Shown here: positions 33,586-43,428 of the stretch, in pieces
Layout: every line of letters begins with the position of its first letter
Position numbering within the stretch: the first letter of the stretch is position 1
Assembly (NCBI RefSeq): GCF_013204855.1
Contig: NZ_JABMKZ010000007.1
Coordinates: 279,131-343,130, forward strand
DNA length: 64,000 bases
Source: Paenibacillus alba
Lineage (GTDB): Bacteria > Bacillota > Bacilli > Paenibacillales > NBRC-103111
Direction: 5' to 3'
Made by a program: the position numbers and the translations under genes
The notes under the pieces: model-generated
Told to the model about the DNA's origin: nothing
Database searches by the model: none
The model's input: the letters and a program-made list of their open reading frames with translations, nothing else

Positions 33586-34677
33586 ATGACGAAACGCTTG
33601 TATAATTTTAATCCAGGACCGGCTGCACTGCCGTTGGAGGTGCTTGAAGAAGCCCAAGAAACTTTCGTGGACTTTCAAGGAACCGGAATTTCACTGCTTG
33701 AGATGTCTCATCGCAGCCGCGGAGTCGAACACCTCAATCAAGAAACGCAGCAACTGCTCCTTCATTTGCTCAATTTGCCAGCGAGCGACTATGAGGTCCT
33801 CTTCATGGGCGGAGGGGCAAGCACACAATTCGCGCTGCTGCCTATGAATTTTTTGCCTGCCAATCAGACAGCACATTACGTTCTAACCGGCAGCTTTGCA
33901 GAAAAAGCCTATAAAGAAGCAGCCTATATCGGAAAGACTCAAATTGCCGCAAGCTCCAAAGAGCAGAACTGGCAGTACATCCCTGACCTGCATGAAACCG
34001 AACTAACAGCTGATGCTGCCTATCTCCATCTCACCCTGAACAACACCATTGAAGGATCTCGCTTTCAACAGATTCCAGAGGTTGGCAGCACGCCGCTAGT
34101 AGCCGATATGACGAGTGATATCTTAAGCAGACGGCTTGATCTTGAGCAGTTTTCGATGATTTATGCCGGCGCACAAAAAAATCTGGGACCTGCCGGAGTT
34201 ACCGTCGCCATCGTCCGCAAAACATGGCTGCAGCAAGCTTCCACACAAATCCCAGAAATTATGCGATATGAGACGTTCGCCAAGCATCAGTCCCTTTACA
34301 ATACCCCGCCTGTACACGCCATCTATATGATGAATCTTGTTTTGAAATGGGCTCTCCAGCAAGGCGGCATAGCGTCTTTGGAATTGCAGAATAAGCATAA
34401 AGCCAAATTGATTTACGACGTGATTGATGGAAGCAGCGGTTTCTACAAAGGCTTGATCGCCCATAAGGACCGCTCCGATATGAACATCACTTGGCGCATG
34501 TCTAACGAGCAAATCGAAAAAGCTTTTATACAAGAATCCCTCGAGAACGGTTTTGAAGGCTTGGCCGGACATCGAAGTGTCGGAGGCATGCGAGCTTCAT
34601 CTTATAATGCGGTACCGCTTGAAGCATGCCAAGCTCTGGCTGATTTCATGAAGGCTTTTGCCCGAAAATACCGTTGA
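33586..34677 (+). CDS. serC: Phosphoserine aminotransferase
   Basis: 363 residues, the usual SerC length. YNFNPGPAALPLEVLEEAQ opens the protein, HRSRGVEHL follows, and the PLP lysine is K198 in YAGAQKNLGPAGVT. The C-terminus EGLAGHRSVGGMRASSYNA is conserved. It converts 3-phosphohydroxypyruvate to phosphoserine in serine synthesis and also acts in pyridoxal phosphate synthesis in many bacteria. It is controlled by the T-box leader. TCGGGAGGTAAC precedes ATG 33586. No serA is next to it. Confidence 0.95.
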   Translation: MTKRLYNFNPGPAALPLEVLEEAQETFVDFQGTGISLLEMSHRSRGVEHLNQETQQLLLHLLNLPASDYEVLFMGGGASTQFALLPMNFLPANQTAHYVLTGSFAEKAYKEAAYIGKTQIAASSKEQNWQYIPDLHETELTADAAYLHLTLNNTIEGSRFQQIPEVGSTPLVADMTSDILSRRLDLEQFSMIYAGAQKNLGPAGVTVAIVRKTWLQQASTQIPEIMRYETFAKHQSLYNTPPVHAIYMMNLVLKWALQQGGIASLELQNKHKAKLIYDVIDGSSGFYKGLIAHKDRSDMNITWRMSNEQIEKAFIQESLENGFEGLAGHRSVGGMRASSYNAVPLEACQALADFMKAFARKYR

Positions 34678-34691
34678 TCGCGCTCGCAACA

Positions 34692-34741
34692 AAGAAAAGA
34701 GTCCCGTAGAGCGGCCAAGGCCAAACTCTCGGGACTTTTTA
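34692..34741 (+). terminator. Terminator between serC and lpdA
   Basis: AAAAGAGTCCCG-TAGAG is paired with CTCTC-GGGACTTTTT. A-run and T-run flank the stem on both sides, so it can serve serC and, in the other direction, the convergent pdh operon. Confidence 0.8.
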
Positions 34742-34774
34742 TCTAAAGGTATAGAAACCTGTGGAAAATGTTTG

Positions 34775-36190
34775 TTATTTACCCAGTTGGTGAATCGGGT
34801 GTCCAAGCGCACCTTCCGCTGCATCCATAATCATTTCTGTTAATGTTGGATGTGCATGGATCGTAAGTGCGATATCTTCCAGATTAGCGCCCATCTCTAC
34901 GGCAAGAGCAAGCTCTCCGATTAAGTTGGAAGCTTCTGGACCAACGATTTGACCACCAAGCAGTTGACCTGTTTCTTTGTCGCCGACAAGCTTCACGAAG
35001 CCTTGACCCGCGTTCAAAGAGTTGGCACGGCCGTTCGCCGCATAAGGGAATTTACCAATCGTAACATTGATCCCTTGCGCTTTGGCTTCCGTTTCGCTCA
35101 GACCTACTCCGGCAATTTCCGGATCTGAGAAGACAACAGCTGGCATCGCTTTGTAATCTACGATACTGGAGTGGCCTGCAATAGCTTCAGCAGCTACTTT
35201 AGCTTCATAAGAAGCTTTGTGTGCCAAGGAAAGACCAGGAACAACATCACCGATAGCGAAGATGTGAGGAATGCTTGTTCTGCCTTGATTGTCGACTTCG
35301 ATCAAACCACGATCCGTCATTTTCAAGTTGATAAGATCCAGACCAAGCTCACCATCCGTGTTCGGACGGCGACCAACCGTTACGAGCACATAATCCGCAG
35401 TAACTTGCTTCTCTTCACCTTTTACAGTGAAAGTAACCGTTACGTCGTTTTCTGTTTTCGTGCAGGATTGCGCCAATGCTTCGGTATGAACCTCAACGCC
35501 AACTTTCTCCAAGTTGCGGGCAACAAGCTTCGTCAATTCTTTCTCGAAGCCTGGAAGCACATGGTCAGAACCTTCAAGCACAGTGACTTTCGTACCGAAT
35601 TTCGCGTACGTTTGGCCAAGCTCGATTCCGATGTAGCCGCCGCCGATAACGACCATGCTTTTCGGAATTTCAGGCAAGTTCAGCGCCTCGGTGGAAGAAA
35701 TAATTCTTCCGCCGTAAGGGAACGCCTTAAGCTCGATCGGACGGGAACCCGTCGCGATAATGCAATGCTTGAAGCGGTAGCGAGGAGCTTCTGCGTCATT
35801 GAACACACGCGCTTCGTGCTCATTGATGAACATCACTTCGCCTTGGAACGTTTGGATCTTGTTGCCTTTGAGCAGCGCGCTAACGCCGCCTGTTTGCTTA
35901 GCTACAATGCTGTTTTTCCAAGCTTGCACTTTCGCGAAGTCAACCTTCACGTTTTCCACGGAGATTCCCATGCTGTCGGCATGCTGGGCATGCTCATACG
36001 TATGAGCCGCGGAAATCAACGCTTTGGATGGGATACAGCCGCGGTTCAAACACACGCCACCCCAATCCGATTTATCAACGATCAGAACGCTTTGTCCAAG
36101 CTGAGCAGCGCGAATTGCCGCTACGTACCCACCTGGACCAGCACCGATGACCAACAAGTCAATATCTAAAGAAGCATCTCCTACTACCAT
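34775..36190 (-). CDS. pdhD: Dihydrolipoyl dehydrogenase (E3 of pyruvate dehydrogenase)
   Basis: 471 residues. FAD site LLVIGAGPGGYVAAIRAAQLG (12-32) and the redox disulfide C47-C52 in GGVCLNRGCIPSKAL. NAD site VVIGGGYIGIELG, and the C-terminal HAHPTLTEM with the catalytic His-Glu pair. It reoxidises the lipoyl arm of the E2 subunit. It is the last gene of the pdhABCD operon, four bases after the pdhC stop. Confidence 0.97.
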   Translation of the reverse strand: MVVGDASLDIDLLVIGAGPGGYVAAIRAAQLGQSVLIVDKSDWGGVCLNRGCIPSKALISAAHTYEHAQHADSMGISVENVKVDFAKVQAWKNSIVAKQTGGVSALLKGNKIQTFQGEVMFINEHEARVFNDAEAPRYRFKHCIIATGSRPIELKAFPYGGRIISSTEALNLPEIPKSMVVIGGGYIGIELGQTYAKFGTKVTVLEGSDHVLPGFEKELTKLVARNLEKVGVEVHTEALAQSCTKTENDVTVTFTVKGEEKQVTADYVLVTVGRRPNTDGELGLDLINLKMTDRGLIEVDNQGRTSIPHIFAIGDVVPGLSLAHKASYEAKVAAEAIAGHSSIVDYKAMPAVVFSDPEIAGVGLSETEAKAQGINVTIGKFPYAANGRANSLNAGQGFVKLVGDKETGQLLGGQIVGPEASNLIGELALAVEMGANLEDIALTIHAHPTLTEMIMDAAEGALGHPIHQLGK

Positions 36191-36194
36191 GCTG

Positions 36195-37490
36195 TTACAC
36201 CTCCAAGACGAGAAGCTCTGGATCAGCCAGAAGCTGTTTGATGTAGTTCAAGAAGCTTTGTGCTGTCGCTCCATCCACAATACGGTGGTCGAAGCTTAAG
36301 GAAAGCGCCATAACCGATGCGGCAACGATTTGCCCATTTTTCACAACAGGCTTTTCAGTGATACGTCCAGCGCCAAGAATCGCAACCTCAGGGAAGTTGA
36401 TAACTGGTGTAAAGAACATACCGCCAACAGAACCAATGTTCGTGATGGAAATCGTGCTGCCTTTAAGCTCGGTAGGTGCCAATTTGCCTTCGCGTCCGCG
36501 AACAGCCAAATCTTTGATGGAAGAGGCGATGGACCATACGTTCTTGCGGTCAGCATCATGGATAACAGGAACGAGCAAGCCGTTTTCTGTATCCGTTGCG
36601 ATACCGATGTTGTAGTATTTTTTGTAGACGATTTCTTGCTTCTCTTCGTCGATCATCGCGTTCATGACCGGGAATTGACGGCAAGCGGCAACCAAGGCTT
36701 TCACGATGAAAGGCAGGTACGTCAACTTCACGCCTTTTTTCTCAGCAAGCGGCTTCGTGCGCTCACGCAGAGCGACTAATGCGCTCACGTCGATTTCGTC
36801 CATTAGTGTCACATGCGGAGCTGTGTACACGGATTTGACCATAGCGTTCGCGATGATTTTCCGGATTCCTTTGAATGGAATCCGCTCTTCGACGCGATCG
36901 CCCACGACAACCTGCTGCGGAGCCGCCGCAGGTGCCGCTGCACCAGCTGCTGCTACGGCAGCTGGATCTGTTGCTTCCGGAGCCGCGGCTGCGCCCGCTC
37001 CGCTGAAGCCAAGCACGTCCTCGCGTGTTACGCGGCCGTGCTTCCCTGTAGGCGTCACCTCTGCGAGTGTGATGCCTTTTTCTCTTGCCAGCTTGCGGAT
37101 GCTAGGCGTCGCAAGCACTTCACGGCCCGCGCTTGGCGCGGCCGCTGGTGATGGAGCAGCTGCCGCAGGCGCTGCTGCCGGAGCCGGTGCTGCCGCCGCA
37201 GGAGCTGCGCTGTCGCTCTTGTGATGCATGGATTCAGCAGGCAGTTCGCCTGTTACTTCAATCGTCATCACAAGCTCGCCGATGTTGCACACTTGTCCTT
37301 CTTTTACGGAAACAGCAACAACTTTTCCTTCAACTGGACAAGGCACTTCGACAACCGCTTTATCGTTTTGTACTTCCATAAGAATCGTTTCGTCAGTTAC
37401 GGTGTCGCCCGCTTTTACTAACAGTTTGACGATCTCGCCTTCATGTATGCCTTCACCAAGCTCTGGGAACTTGTATTCAAACAATGCCAC
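36195..37490 (-). CDS. pdhC: Dihydrolipoyllysine acetyltransferase (E2 of pyruvate dehydrogenase)
   Basis: 431 residues. One lipoyl domain (residues 1-78; lipoylated K44 in EVQNDKAVVEVP), an Ala/Pro linker, a peripheral-subunit-binding domain (LATPSIRKLAREKGITLAEV), a second Ala/Pro-rich linker, and a catalytic domain ending LSFDHRIVDGA with the active-site His. The number of lipoyl domains is one. The lipL-type gene at 41144 may supply its octanoyl group. The Ala-rich linkers explain the local GC increase around 36950-37220. Confidence 0.96.
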   Translation of the reverse strand: MALFEYKFPELGEGIHEGEIVKLLVKAGDTVTDETILMEVQNDKAVVEVPCPVEGKVVAVSVKEGQVCNIGELVMTIEVTGELPAESMHHKSDSAAPAAAAPAPAAAPAAAAPSPAAAPSAGREVLATPSIRKLAREKGITLAEVTPTGKHGRVTREDVLGFSGAGAAAAPEATDPAAVAAAGAAAPAAAPQQVVVGDRVEERIPFKGIRKIIANAMVKSVYTAPHVTLMDEIDVSALVALRERTKPLAEKKGVKLTYLPFIVKALVAACRQFPVMNAMIDEEKQEIVYKKYYNIGIATDTENGLLVPVIHDADRKNVWSIASSIKDLAVRGREGKLAPTELKGSTISITNIGSVGGMFFTPVINFPEVAILGAGRITEKPVVKNGQIVAASVMALSLSFDHRIVDGATAQSFLNYIKQLLADPELLVLEV

Positions 37491-37521
37491 GTGTACTACC
37501 TCCTATTACCTTCGACTGTGA

Positions 37522-38502
37522 TTAGAATTCGAGTACTTGATTGATCCCTGCAATGACACTTGCTGGACTAGGCAACCAAGCGTCTTCGATTTGAGCGAAC
37601 GGATAGACGGTATCTGGCGGTGAAATACGCAGAACCGGAGCTTCCAGGTGCAGAATGGCTTTTTCATTAATTTGTGCAATAACCTCAGCGGCAACACCGG
37701 AAGTTTTTTGCGCTTCTTGAACGATAATTGCACGATTCGTTTTCTTGATAGAAGCAACAATCGTATCGATATCCAGCGGAAGCAGGGTACGAAGATCAAT
37801 AACTTCAACTTTCACGCCTTGTGTTTTCTCGATTTCTTCTGCTGCTTTCACAGAAGTATGAACCATTGCGCCATACGTGATAACCGTAACGTCAGAGCCT
37901 TCACGAACGACGTTCGCTTTACCAAGCTCAATCGTATACTCACCTTCAGGCACTTCAGCGCGGAATGCGCGGTATAAATTCAGATGCTCCATGAAGAAGA
38001 CAGGGTCATTGTCGCGAATCGCGGAAATCAGCAGTCCCTTCGCATCATAAGGGTTGGAAGGAACAACAACTTTGATACCAGGCGTTTGCACAAGCAAGCC
38101 TTCCAAGGCATCCGTGTGCAGCTCAGCAGCTTTGACACCGCCGCCAAAAGGTGTACGGAATACGATTGGCGAGTTGTAACGTCCGCCGGAACGGTAACGC
38201 ATACGAGCAGCTTGCACACAAATTTGGTCAAGCGCTTCATAGATAAAGCCTACGAATTGAATTTCAGCAATTGGACGGAAGCCTTGAACGCCAAGACCAA
38301 CTGCCAACCCGCCGATAGCGGACTCGGCAAGCGGCGTATCAAATACGCGGTCTTCGCCGAATTCTTTTTGCAAACCTTCTGTCGCACGGAATACGCCGCC
38401 AACATGGCCAACGTCTTCCCCGAACAAAATTACATTTGGATCTCTTTCCAGTTCAACGCGCATTGCGTCTTTTATCGCTTGAATCATCGTCATTTGTGCC
38501 AT
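37522..38502 (-). CDS. pdhB: Pyruvate dehydrogenase E1 beta subunit
   Basis: 326 residues. [29 protein letters not shown] and the transketolase-like [15 protein letters not shown] region are typical of E1-beta of 2-oxoacid dehydrogenases. It completes the thiamine pyrophosphate site with pdhA. It is in the middle of the operon, 60 bp after pdhA; this gap has a small GCCAG-CTGGC hairpin. Confidence 0.96.
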   Translation of the reverse strand: MAQMTMIQAIKDAMRVELERDPNVILFGEDVGHVGGVFRATEGLQKEFGEDRVFDTPLAESAIGGLAVGLGVQGFRPIAEIQFVGFIYEALDQICVQAARMRYRSGGRYNSPIVFRTPFGGGVKAAELHTDALEGLLVQTPGIKVVVPSNPYDAKGLLISAIRDNDPVFFMEHLNLYRAFRAEVPEGEYTIELGKANVVREGSDVTVITYGAMVHTSVKAAEEIEKTQGVKVEVIDLRTLLPLDIDTIVASIKKTNRAIIVQEAQKTSGVAAEVIAQINEKAILHLEAPVLRISPPDTVYPFAQIEDAWLPSPASVIAGINQVLEF

Positions 38503-38562
38503 GACTTCTCCGTGCCTCCTAAGCGTTTTTCGCCAGAAAAACTGGCATCGTAAGCTAATTAT

Positions 38563-39651
<1,089 letters not shown>

Positions 39652-39908
39652 TCACCTCTTATATGATTTTGATGCCTGCTAGCTTCACTTCTGTTATAGT
39701 ATTATTATAAACCTGTTTTTGTGAATTGTACACCAGCATCCTCGTGTTATATGACCTTTTTTCGCAGAAGTGAATAGTACAGTTCCTGAAAATATATAAT
39801 ACAGTTAACACAAAATTTACAACTGCTATAATACACCTTACCCTTAATCATAAAAATTCACGCTTACGAATCCTATTTTTTCCAAGCAGACAACAAAGGA
39901 GCAAACTC

Positions 39909-40640
39909 ATGTCGGATGACTCACGCTTTTACAAAAGAACCATTATCAAAGATGAACTCACCTCTGCCCTGCTTCAAGAAAATCGCTCATTGCGGATTTA
40001 TCTTCCTCCTGGCTACAACGAGCTGCTTTCCTACCCTGTCATTTATTGCCAAGACGGTGAGCAGTTCTTCAATTTCGGCCGGATTGCCACGACGCTTACC
40101 CGTTGTATTTTAGATGAAGATTTAGAGCCCGCCATTGTAGTTGGTGTCGATGTGAACAATGTGAATCGCACCTCGGAATATGCGCCTGAAGGAGAGCGAC
40201 ATGACGCTTATTGCCGCTTTTTCGCGGAGGAACTCCTTCCTTATATCGAAAGTCGGTATCCGGTTCGCACAGAAAGGACTGAGCGTATTGTCGCGGGCGA
40301 CTCTCTGGGAGGGACCGTTTCCTTGCATCTCGCCTTAGATTATCCTAGCCTTTTTTGCCGCGTTATATCCTTATCGGGCGCATTTTTCGACATTACCAGA
40401 GAACGTATCAAAGCAGAGGACGACTTAGCCTGGCTGGAGCTGTACATGCTGATTGGCTTGGATGAAACAGAGGTAAAAACAGAACGGGGAACCTTTGATT
40501 TCGTTCGCGAAAATCGGCTAACCAAAGAGGAGCTGGATTCCAAAAATACCACGCTTCATTACATCGAAAAGCCAGGCAAGCATTTATGGGGATTCTGGCA
40601 AGGAGAGCTGGATACGGCTTTGCATTATTTTCTGGGGTAA
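39909..40640 (+). CDS. Alpha/beta-hydrolase esterase (enterochelin-esterase-like)
   Basis: 243 residues. The nucleophile elbow is GDSLGG with S132, and a late His occurs in KPGKHLWGFW near residue 225. LRIYLPPGYNELLSYPVIYCQDGEQ is typical of the esterase D / Fes-like group with a Tat-independent cytoplasmic form. No signal peptide is visible. The substrate is unknown. AAAGGAGCAAACTC precedes ATG 39909. It is divergent from the pdh operon and ends in its own terminator. Confidence 0.85.
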   Translation: MSDDSRFYKRTIIKDELTSALLQENRSLRIYLPPGYNELLSYPVIYCQDGEQFFNFGRIATTLTRCILDEDLEPAIVVGVDVNNVNRTSEYAPEGERHDAYCRFFAEELLPYIESRYPVRTERTERIVAGDSLGGTVSLHLALDYPSLFCRVISLSGAFFDITRERIKAEDDLAWLELYMLIGLDETEVKTERGTFDFVRENRLTKEELDSKNTTLHYIEKPGKHLWGFWQGELDTALHYFLG

Positions 40641-40646
40641 TCTATT

Positions 40647-40687
40647 CATAAAAAGAACCGTCAGGGAATGTCCCTGCGGTTCTTTTT
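40647..40687 (+). terminator. Terminator of the esterase gene
   Basis: AAAAAGAACCG-CAGGGA pairs with TCCCTG-CGGTTCTTTTT immediately after the stop at 40640. Confidence 0.85.
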
Positions 40688-40743
40688 ACATTTTTCACAT
40701 GGATGCATGATGTCTCATGTTCGATAGTGCCTTTTCCGCGAGC

Positions 40744-41110
40744 TGAGACTGCTTTTTTGGCAGACTCCGCTGACTTTTGCCGGGATTGTGCCTCCTTCCC
40801 GAATTGAGCCTACCTTTTTCGAAGGCTCAGAGCGGAGCGGAGGCTTTCTCCCTGCGGAGGCTGCTTTTTTGGCAGGCTCAGCTGACTTTTCCCGGGATAG
40901 TGCCTCCTCCCCGAGCTGAGACTGCTTTTTTCGCAGGCTCAGAGCGAGCGGGAGGCTTTTTCCCTGCTGAGGCTGCTTTTTTGGCAGGCTCAGCTGACTT
41001 TTGCGGGGATAGTGCCTCCTTCCCAGTTGAGACTGCCTTTTTCGCAGGCTCAGAGCGGGGCGGAGGCTTTCTCCCAGCTTAGCATCCCCTTTTAGCAGAC
41101 TCAGCCACTT
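40744..41110. repeat. Intergenic hairpin array, 112-bp composite repeat (family 1, copy b)
   Basis: Six hairpin modules of the TGAG-N-CTGC, T-run, GCAG-N-CTCA type start at 40744, 40805, 40856, 40917, 40968 and 41028. Spacings are 61, 51, 61, 51 and 60 bp, so the composite unit is again 112 bp. Alternate modules carry TTTTTTGG or TTTTTCG in the loop, as at 7277. Between modules lie GGGATAGTGCCTCC-type and GAGCGGGGCGGAGGC-type linkers. A degenerate seventh module is near 41080. It fills the gap between the esterase and lipL genes. Confidence 0.9.
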
Positions 41111-41143
41111 TTGCCGGGATTAACCATGCTACGCCGCGTCATA

Positions 41144-41968
41144 TTATCGCTTGATCGCATAACGCTGCTTCAACAGCTCCGCCATTTCATGAATCTTTGC
41201 CTCGCTCGGATAGCCAGCTATGTCCTCTGGCTTCTGAATAGGAAGCCCTCTGGCTTCCATGACCTCAAGTAAGTTCGTTGTGAAGCGTTCAGCTGTTAAC
41301 GGCATCTGCAAACTCTCTGACAGGCTTGCCATGCTGCCAGGTGCCACCAAAGGATAGTCCGTTACAGAAGCTGAGCCTGCTGCCCGTTCATAGAAGCCTC
41401 TGGCCAGCTGAGCCTTCTGTTCACCGGCACCCTCTACGATGATAAAGGCTTGCACGGATAAGGCCGTTTGCTGTCTGCGCTGCGCGATGCCGCAAAACTT
41501 GCGTCCCCCAACACTCAAATCAAACTCGCCTGGACAAAAGGATCCCATAATTTCGCCTTGATCAATACGATCAGTAGTCGAACTCAAAACATCACGAATC
41601 AAGGCTACCATGAGATCGAAATCCTTGCGATGCTCCATATCGCCCGCTTCTTTTGGCAGCAGCAGGGATACATTTACAACCCCTAAGTCCAGCGGCACAG
41701 CGGCTCCTCCAGAGTTTCTGACGGCTGTTTCAAAGCCTTGGCCTACCAGCCAATCATTGGCTTTCGCTGATTCGGGAAGCCGGCTGTCTCTCAGACCCAT
41801 CACGAAAGCACGCGGATGTCTCCAGATATGCAAAATCGGTGGCGCCACCTTGCCAATAGCACGGCACAACAGCTCTTCCAGCGCGAAGGCATACAGAATA
41901 GGTTTAACATCCTTTTCACCTGATCGATCCAAGATGACCATGGAAGAGGAAAGGGGTACATTCTTCAT
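41144..41968 (-). CDS. lipL: Octanoyl-[GcvH]:protein N-octanoyltransferase (LipL-type)
   Basis: 274 residues of the lipoate-ligase fold. RNSGGAAVPLDLGVVNVSL and GSFCPGEFDLSVGGRKFCGIAQRR match the LipL/LipM group; C145 is the probable acyl-carrying cysteine. LipL moves octanoate from GcvH to E2 subunits in Bacillus, where it is later turned into lipoate by LipA. LipM is an alternative; the CPGEFDLS and KFCGIAQRR patterns favour LipL. The pdh operon, whose E2 needs lipoate, lies about 1.5 kb away. The last base of its stop is 41144. Confidence 0.8.
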   Translation of the reverse strand: MKNVPLSSSMVILDRSGEKDVKPILYAFALEELLCRAIGKVAPPILHIWRHPRAFVMGLRDSRLPESAKANDWLVGQGFETAVRNSGGAAVPLDLGVVNVSLLLPKEAGDMEHRKDFDLMVALIRDVLSSTTDRIDQGEIMGSFCPGEFDLSVGGRKFCGIAQRRQQTALSVQAFIIVEGAGEQKAQLARGFYERAAGSASVTDYPLVAPGSMASLSESLQMPLTAERFTTNLLEVMEARGLPIQKPEDIAGYPSEAKIHEMAELLKQRYAIKR

Positions 41969-42159
41969 ATATCGTTTCTCCTGAGCTTACAAGTTTAGTA
42001 TATCTACAGAATTGTAAGCGATCCGAGTCCTAGCCGCAATCCAAATCTAGGTTAGAAGTACCAAAAAACATCAAAATTTCGGAAGGATTCAAAGGACTTT
42101 CATATTTTCTGTCGAAATAAAACTAAACAAACAAATTTTTAATTAAGTAGGCGAGATCA

Positions 42160-43428
42160 TTGAATGTAATTGACGACTTACTACTCAATATTCTAGTATT
42201 AACTTCTCCGATCTTACTTTGTCATATTTTATGGCTTGATCGGCCAAGTCCCCTGAATCTCGCTGGATTGGGACGTCCCTTCATCGGAATAAGCTGTTCG
42301 ATTGCGGCGATGTTTTGTATGTCACACCCCTTTTTTACGATAACAGGAAACACTTTTGATCTACGCATTATTCCCGTACTCGTTGCTTTCCTTTATGGCG
42401 GTATACGTTCTGGGCTCGGTGTTTCTGCCTTTATTGTTGCCTACTCTTACTACATCAACGGTTACGATTTCATATGGACCGTTACTTCAGCGGCTCTTCT
42501 AGTTCCCTTCTACTTGGCTTTCATCGCACTTAGCAATTGGAAGCACCTTACCCCTAAAGTTATGTTTCCCAGCCTGCTTGCCTTCATTAGCGCTCTAGCC
42601 ACCTTCTGTATAACTATGCTTTACCGGATTGGCTCGTTTATTTCTGTTGATAGTACCTTCTTACTGTATGGTATCTTGTTCTGCATCGTACACATGCTTA
42701 TCATGTGGCTCATCACCTATATCATTGTCCGTATCCGGGAAAATAGCGCCATGCGCCAAGAAGTTCATCGCTCGGAGAAGCTTAATGTCCTAAGTGAGTT
42801 AGCTGCATCGGTTGCCCACGAAATCAGAAATCCGATGACCGTAGCACGTGGATTTATGCAAATCCTCAGCCAATCGACAGTCACAGAGGAGAAGAAGCAG
42901 ATCTATACCTCCATGGTTATTGAAGAGATTGATCGCGCACAGAATATCATTTCCGATTATTTATCATTCGCTAAGCCTCAAGCCGAAAAACTTGAAGAGC
43001 TGGATGTGTCAGGTTTATCCGACAAATTAAACAATCTAATTAATCCTTACGCCGCTATGCGCGGTGTAGAAATTATTATTCACATGGAACCATCGCTGGT
43101 CATCAAGGCCAACAATGAAAAAATGATTCAATGCTTAGTCAATTTAACGAAAAATGGCATCGAAGCGATGCCAAGCGGCGGACTTTTGCAAATATCCGGC
43201 TTCAAGCGAAACGCAAAAATCATTTTACAAATCAAGGATACCGGCACGGGAATGACACCCGAACAAGTCAATCGTCTTGGAACTCCCTTTTATTCTACAA
43301 AAAATAAAGGGACAGGCTTGGGTTTAATGGTGTCCTATCGCATCATCAAAACCTTCGGAGGCTTCATTGATGTAACAAGCGAGCCGGATGAAGGCACCTG
43401 CTTTACGATTTCCTTACCTACCGCTTGA
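42160..43428 (+). CDS. Sensor histidine kinase with multi-helix membrane sensor (KinB-like)
   Basis: 422 residues. Residues 1-192 contain five to six membrane helices without a sizeable outer loop, as in the 5TMR-LYT type. The His-kinase box is LSELAASVAHEIRNPMT (H220), with an N-box NLTKNGIEAM and glycine boxes DTGTGMTPEQ and GTGLGLMVSY. This plan is that of sporulation kinase KinB; a sporulation role is inference. The start is TTG 42160, with TAGGCGAG upstream. No response regulator gene is adjacent, as for orphan sporulation kinases. Its 3' end overlaps the convergent PBP gene by 15 bp. Confidence 0.85.
   Translation: MNVIDDLLLNILVLTSPILLCHILWLDRPSPLNLAGLGRPFIGISCSIAAMFCMSHPFFTITGNTFDLRIIPVLVAFLYGGIRSGLGVSAFIVAYSYYINGYDFIWTVTSAALLVPFYLAFIALSNWKHLTPKVMFPSLLAFISALATFCITMLYRIGSFISVDSTFLLYGILFCIVHMLIMWLITYIIVRIRENSAMRQEVHRSEKLNVLSELAASVAHEIRNPMTVARGFMQILSQSTVTEEKKQIYTSMVIEEIDRAQNIISDYLSFAKPQAEKLEELDVSGLSDKLNNLINPYAAMRGVEIIIHMEPSLVIKANNEKMIQCLVNLTKNGIEAMPSGGLLQISGFKRNAKIILQIKDTGTGMTPEQVNRLGTPFYSTKNKGTGLGLMVSYRIIKTFGGFIDVTSEPDEGTCFTISLPTA

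Noticed and set aside
35171..36169. A 332-residue plus-strand frame
   Set aside because: It is the complement of pdhD and has no family features or ribosome site.
40777..41082. A 101-residue plus-strand frame with repeated AFFAGSE-like phrases
   Set aside because: It runs through the 112-bp hairpin array; the repeated peptides come from the DNA repeat, there is no ribosome site, and the unit length is not a multiple of three.
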